The notes under the pieces were generated by a model, which worked only from the letters and a program-made list of their open reading frames with translations, was not told the origin of the DNA and did not search any database. Of a DNA stretch of 8,044 bases, positions 5,085 through 8,044 are shown piece by piece (position 1 is the first letter of the stretch; every line of letters begins with the position of its first letter). The position numbers were made by a program, and so were the translations under genes. Source of the DNA: an uncultured Alphaproteobacteria bacterium (GTDB lineage: Bacteria; Pseudomonadota; Alphaproteobacteria; CAAHEQ01; UBA3637); NCBI GenBank assembly GCA_947629595.1, contig CANREI010000055.1:1-8044 (forward strand). The letters are read 5' to 3'.

Positions 5085-8044
5085 ATGTTTTACCGGCTAA
5101 AACAATTCATTTTTTGTTTGTGTGTTTCTTTTTATGCTTTCACCGTTTTTGCGCAACAGGCAACCGATTATCATATTGAAATCAGCAAAGATAATCCGTC
5201 GGCAACAAATGATCAAGATTTAACAACTCAAAACGGTTATGATGTGTGGGTGAACGGTTTAGCCGGTTTTTCGGGGTCGTTTACCAATACGGGCAACTTA
5301 AAAGTAACGGGTGCCGGTTGGGGTATATATGAATCGGCTTATCAAACACGTCCCGTTCAATTTGCGCTCACGAACAAGGGAACCATTCAACGCATTCAAT
5401 TAGAACAAATTGATAATCAGGCAAGGGATTTAACGCAAAACGGCACTATTCCCGTGACAGATATTCGACCCGGTTTTGATTATAATCGCGGCAGTTCTTA
5501 TTTAATAACAAATGAAGGAACCATTGAAGGATCGGCCTTATTCGGCGTGAATACAACCGTTCTGAATGAGGAAAAAGGTAAATTTCAAAATTTCGACTTA
5601 GATAATTCAAATACGGATAAGGGCAATTTGGTTTCGTTCGGATATAACGGATTGTTTTTGAACGGTGTGAAGTGGACCATTGAAGAAGATGAAGAAGGAA
5701 ATTTTAGCCTGACCGAAGTTACGTTTGCGCCTTCTGCCGAGCTGACAACCGATAAAGTGCAGTTTGCTTATCAGGGAATGCTCCTGAACGGCGGTATTAT
5801 TAACAACAAATCGATTACATTCGGTGATTCGGGGTATTTATATAATGTCGGCAACGCGTATGATGAAGAAAATATCGGCGGACTTTCAAAATACGGTGCC
5901 GCCATTACAACCGGCAGTTTAATTATGGGAAAGAACAGCCTGCTCATCAATGAAATGGGAACGCATTTTAAGGCTGACAGTGTACAAACGGGCGACGGCT
6001 CTTTTGTTTCTTTGGGTGATGATTATAATTTATATGTTGATGAAACCGAATCGATTACCGTAACAAATTCGGACGGCACGGAAGACACGGTTGAAGTTAC
6101 TGTTCCTACTTTTCCGCACCAAGCGGAAATGAACGTTAAAAAAGCGACTTTCGGAAACAATTCTTCGTTTTCCATATTGAATGACGCCATTTATGACGGG
6201 GACACAATGTCATTTAAAAATAACGGCGTTTTTTCCATGAAAAGCGGAAAAATAACACTTGAAAATGACGGCAACGGCTTGTTATCATTCGGCGATAATG
6301 CCAAAATTGATATTAACGCCATGGTTCAAACCGTTCCGACATCAGATATATCGGATCAATCCGACACCGCAGAAACAGATACAACGACTGATGCAACAGA
6401 TGATACGGAAAGTGCCGATACGGAAGCTGATGCGGCAGATGATACGACAGATGATACCGATACGGATATAAAAACAGCACCGACCTATACAACCTATGAA
6501 AAGCTTTTAGATGCCGATTTAACTGTTGATACGTTTCAAACGGGTACCGGTGCGCTCATTAACCTGGGAACACAAAAGGCCTGTATTACAGATGAATACG
6601 GTAACGAAAAGTGTGCGAACGTTAATGTAAATGTTCAGGAGGGTCTTTTCGGTGCTCAAACGCACATGGTTCTCGGTAATGCTTCATTAACGGCAGAAAA
6701 TTTACTCTCATTCGGTAATGCTTCCATATTGGAAAACGGGAATGATCAACCGGGAAGCAGTGCCGTTATTTCTTCCCCGCTGATTACTTTTGGCGATAAC
6801 GGTGTTTTAATCAACAAAGGAACAATAAACGGCGAAAGCTTAATTATGGGGCAAAACAGCCGAATTGATAACTATGGAAGCATTGGTTTAAAAACAACGC
6901 TCGGCAGTAATTCAATGGCCTATCTGCTGGGCGGCTCTCCTGAAGATTTTAATTACGGGTTTGATGTTGTCGGTTCACGGTATACCGGTGGTGTGCAGCG
7001 GGCAGAAGGTGCAACGGGTGTTCATATTGTCAACCAAACGGGTATTGATCCCGAAACCAAAGCCCGCATTGCCGGTTACATTACCGGCGGTATCAACGTG
7101 GACTCGATTTTGGTTAACACGGGTGAATTGCAAATGTCGGGGGATGTGCGCGGCGTTATCGGCATTAACACCGATGCGCAATTACGGTTGGTTGATACCG
7201 ATGTGTTTATTCATGATCCGATATCCAAATTATCCGATGCCGCCAATACAAAATTGATTATTGATTTAGAAGGCGATGATCATTTTTACAAAACCAGCAA
7301 TACCGTTAACGTTGATCATATTTTGGTTGCGGGCGGCGGCTTTGAAATTAACAATCCCGTACAGGCAAATGAAATCAAATTAGAAAGTAACGCTTCCGTT
7401 CGGTTGGATGATAACTGGTTTTCGGGTGATATTGTTGAAATGCACGAAGATGCCGCCAATACAACATTGGATGTTAACGCGCAAGGCAACAAAACCATTT
7501 ATTCGCCCGGCGTTATCAGAGTTGATCGTGTTGTGGTTGAAAACGGCACGTTTGATATTAATCACACCATGGAGGCAACTTATAAATCCGAATCATCGGT
7601 AATGCCGCTTACCAACGAATCGGGTTTGGAGTTAAACAGCAATACCGTTGTTAACGTGAACGCCGATGATGTGAAAGTCAATCGTGTTGTGCGCGGACAG
7701 TTGGCATTAAAACAAGGGCAAACCGTTGAGAACACAACCGTCAATGTGAATGGCGGCAAATTAACGGTTGAACGCAATACCGATGTGGATCAGCTGACCA
7801 TTAACGGCGGTACGTTTGAATTTAAAAACGAAGATACGAATAACGTGATTAACATCGGCAAAAATGTATCCGTCAATTATAAAGGGCAAATTGCCGGCAG
7901 CGGTTTAATGAACATTCGCGACGGCTCGTTGGATATTAACGAGGGCGGACGTCTTTCCGTTTCAACCGAATCGGTTTATAAAAAACCGCTGGGCGTTATG
8001 GAAATTATGCAATCTCAAACGGTTTATTCCGATGCTGCCGATGT
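5085..8044 (+). CDS. Large secreted repeat protein, probable autotransporter/adhesin passenger (3' end outside window)
   Basis: The frame is open from the ATG at 5085 to the window edge, 986 codons without a stop, so the gene is partial at its 3' end. A Sec signal peptide is clear: MFYRLK, a hydrophobic core, then VFA-QQ, with likely cleavage after residue 23. The rest is rich in Asn, Gly, Thr and Val with repeated short beta-strand turns. Copies of an FGDNG-x-L-x-N-x-G-like rung occur near residues 246, 356, 402, 543 and 569. LIMGxNS occurs at 279 and 586. A second repeat type (VDxIxVxxGxFxIN) fills about 670-915. This composition suits a beta-helix passenger displayed on the cell surface. 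An Asp/Thr-rich linker covers about 421-463. The only cysteines after the signal peptide are C500 and C510. A C-terminal beta-barrel would be expected beyond the window and is not seen, so the type V assignment is inferred. A non-autotransporter repeat adhesin is possible. Confidence 0.85.
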   Translation, partial: MFYRLKQFIFCLCVSFYAFTVFAQQATDYHIEISKDNPSATNDQDLTTQNGYDVWVNGLAGFSGSFTNTGNLKVTGAGWGIYESAYQTRPVQFALTNKGTIQRIQLEQIDNQARDLTQNGTIPVTDIRPGFDYNRGSSYLITNEGTIEGSALFGVNTTVLNEEKGKFQNFDLDNSNTDKGNLVSFGYNGLFLNGVKWTIEEDEEGNFSLTEVTFAPSAELTTDKVQFAYQGMLLNGGIINNKSITFGDSGYLYNVGNAYDEENIGGLSKYGAAITTGSLIMGKNSLLINEMGTHFKADSVQTGDGSFVSLGDDYNLYVDETESITVTNSDGTEDTVEVTVPTFPHQAEMNVKKATFGNNSSFSILNDAIYDGDTMSFKNNGVFSMKSGKITLENDGNGLLSFGDNAKIDINAMVQTVPTSDISDQSDTAETDTTTDATDDTESADTEADAADDTTDDTDTDIKTAPTYTTYEKLLDADLTVDTFQTGTGALINLGTQKACITDEYGNEKCANVNVNVQEGLFGAQTHMVLGNASLTAENLLSFGNASILENGNDQPGSSAVISSPLITFGDNGVLINKGTINGESLIMGQNSRIDNYGSIGLKTTLGSNSMAYLLGGSPEDFNYGFDVVGSRYTGGVQRAEGATGVHIVNQTGIDPETKARIAGYITGGINVDSILVNTGELQMSGDVRGVIGINTDAQLRLVDTDVFIHDPISKLSDAANTKLIIDLEGDDHFYKTSNTVNVDHILVAGGGFEINNPVQANEIKLESNASVRLDDNWFSGDIVEMHEDAANTTLDVNAQGNKTIYSPGVIRVDRVVVENGTFDINHTMEATYKSESSVMPLTNESGLELNSNTVVNVNADDVKVNRVVRGQLALKQGQTVENTTVNVNGGKLTVERNTDVDQLTINGGTFEFKNEDTNNVINIGKNVSVNYKGQIAGSGLMNIRDGSLDINEGGRLSVSTESVYKKPLGVMEIMQSQTVYSDAAD
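6345..6473 (+). repeat. Acidic Asp/Thr low-complexity segment with tandem 12-bp units
   Basis: Residues 421-463 of the surface protein consist almost only of Asp, Thr, Ala, Glu and Ser. The DNA holds two adjacent 12-bp units, CAGATGATACGA (6436-6447) and CAGATGATACCG (6448-6459), and the core CAGATGATAC also at 6397-6406. The units are a multiple of three, so changes in copy number would keep the frame. It separates two beta-helix-like regions and probably acts as a flexible linker. Confidence 0.7.
7236..7650 (+). repeat. Imperfect ~71-codon repeats in the surface-protein gene
   Basis: The 16-mer GATGCCGCCAATACAA occurs identically at 7236-7251 and 7449-7464, exactly 213 bp (71 codons) apart and in the same frame (DAANT at residues 718 and 789). 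Each is followed by a similar layout: a VDHILV or VDRVVV strand, then GGGFEIN or NGTFDIN. A third, more diverged unit begins near residue 852 (SNTVVNVNADD). Similarity is modest outside the shared blocks, so the unit borders are approximate. Confidence 0.6.

Noticed and set aside
6259..6471. Possible small plus-strand gene inside the surface-protein gene
   Set aside because: It is another frame of the 986-codon open frame, with Ile/Arg/Gln low-complexity sequence that mirrors the Asp/Thr repeat. No ribosome site was found.
6961..7777. Several 60-98 codon open frames on both strands within the surface-protein gene
   Set aside because: They are frame shadows of the long plus-strand gene, with no start signals and no recognisable protein features.
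1..8044. CRISPR array, tRNA or rRNA gene, insertion sequence or prophage
   Set aside because: No regularly spaced repeats, cloverleaf-like sequence, transposase or phage protein was seen on either strand.

Overview
The window reads as low-GC, gene-dense chromosome from a Gram-negative bacterium. An MsbA-type ABC exporter and a very large Sec-exported surface protein point to an outer membrane. A perfect TTAA-N7-TTAAC site, the form bound by the cell-cycle regulator CtrA, lies in front of the surface-protein gene and suggests an alphaproteobacterium, perhaps one of the AT-rich uncultured host-associated lineages. The taxonomic placement is inference, and the single-chain glycyl-tRNA synthetase is not the form usually expected in that class.

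Layout. Five complete genes lie on the minus strand. In transcription order these are an MsbA-like exporter (4821-3001), an Hsp20 small heat-shock protein (2924-2397), two small membrane-anchored proteins of unknown function (about 2325-1921 and 1854-1525), and glycyl-tRNA synthetase (1369-2). Intrinsic terminators follow hsp20 and the second small gene. Good sigma70-like promoters precede the exporter, the second small gene and the synthetase, so these look like mostly separate transcription units rather than one operon. From 5085 to the right edge one plus-strand frame stays open for 986 codons. It encodes a signal peptide followed by beta-helix-like repeats, and it continues beyond the window. 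It is probably an autotransporter or adhesin passenger.

The 263-bp divergent region between the exporter and the surface-protein gene is the main regulatory element. The exporter has a near-consensus housekeeping promoter (TTGACT-N17-TAAAAT). The surface-protein side carries three GTTAAC palindromes, two of which form the CtrA-type box just upstream of a possible -10. The simplest reading is constitutive expression of the lipid exporter and cell-cycle-linked expression of the surface protein.

Nothing here is a clear new multi-gene system. There are no tRNA or rRNA genes, CRISPR arrays, insertion sequences or phage genes. The most interesting points are the CtrA-type site, the repeat structure, acidic linker and isolated cysteine pair of the surface protein, and the His/Cys-rich tail and structured leader of the heat-shock gene.
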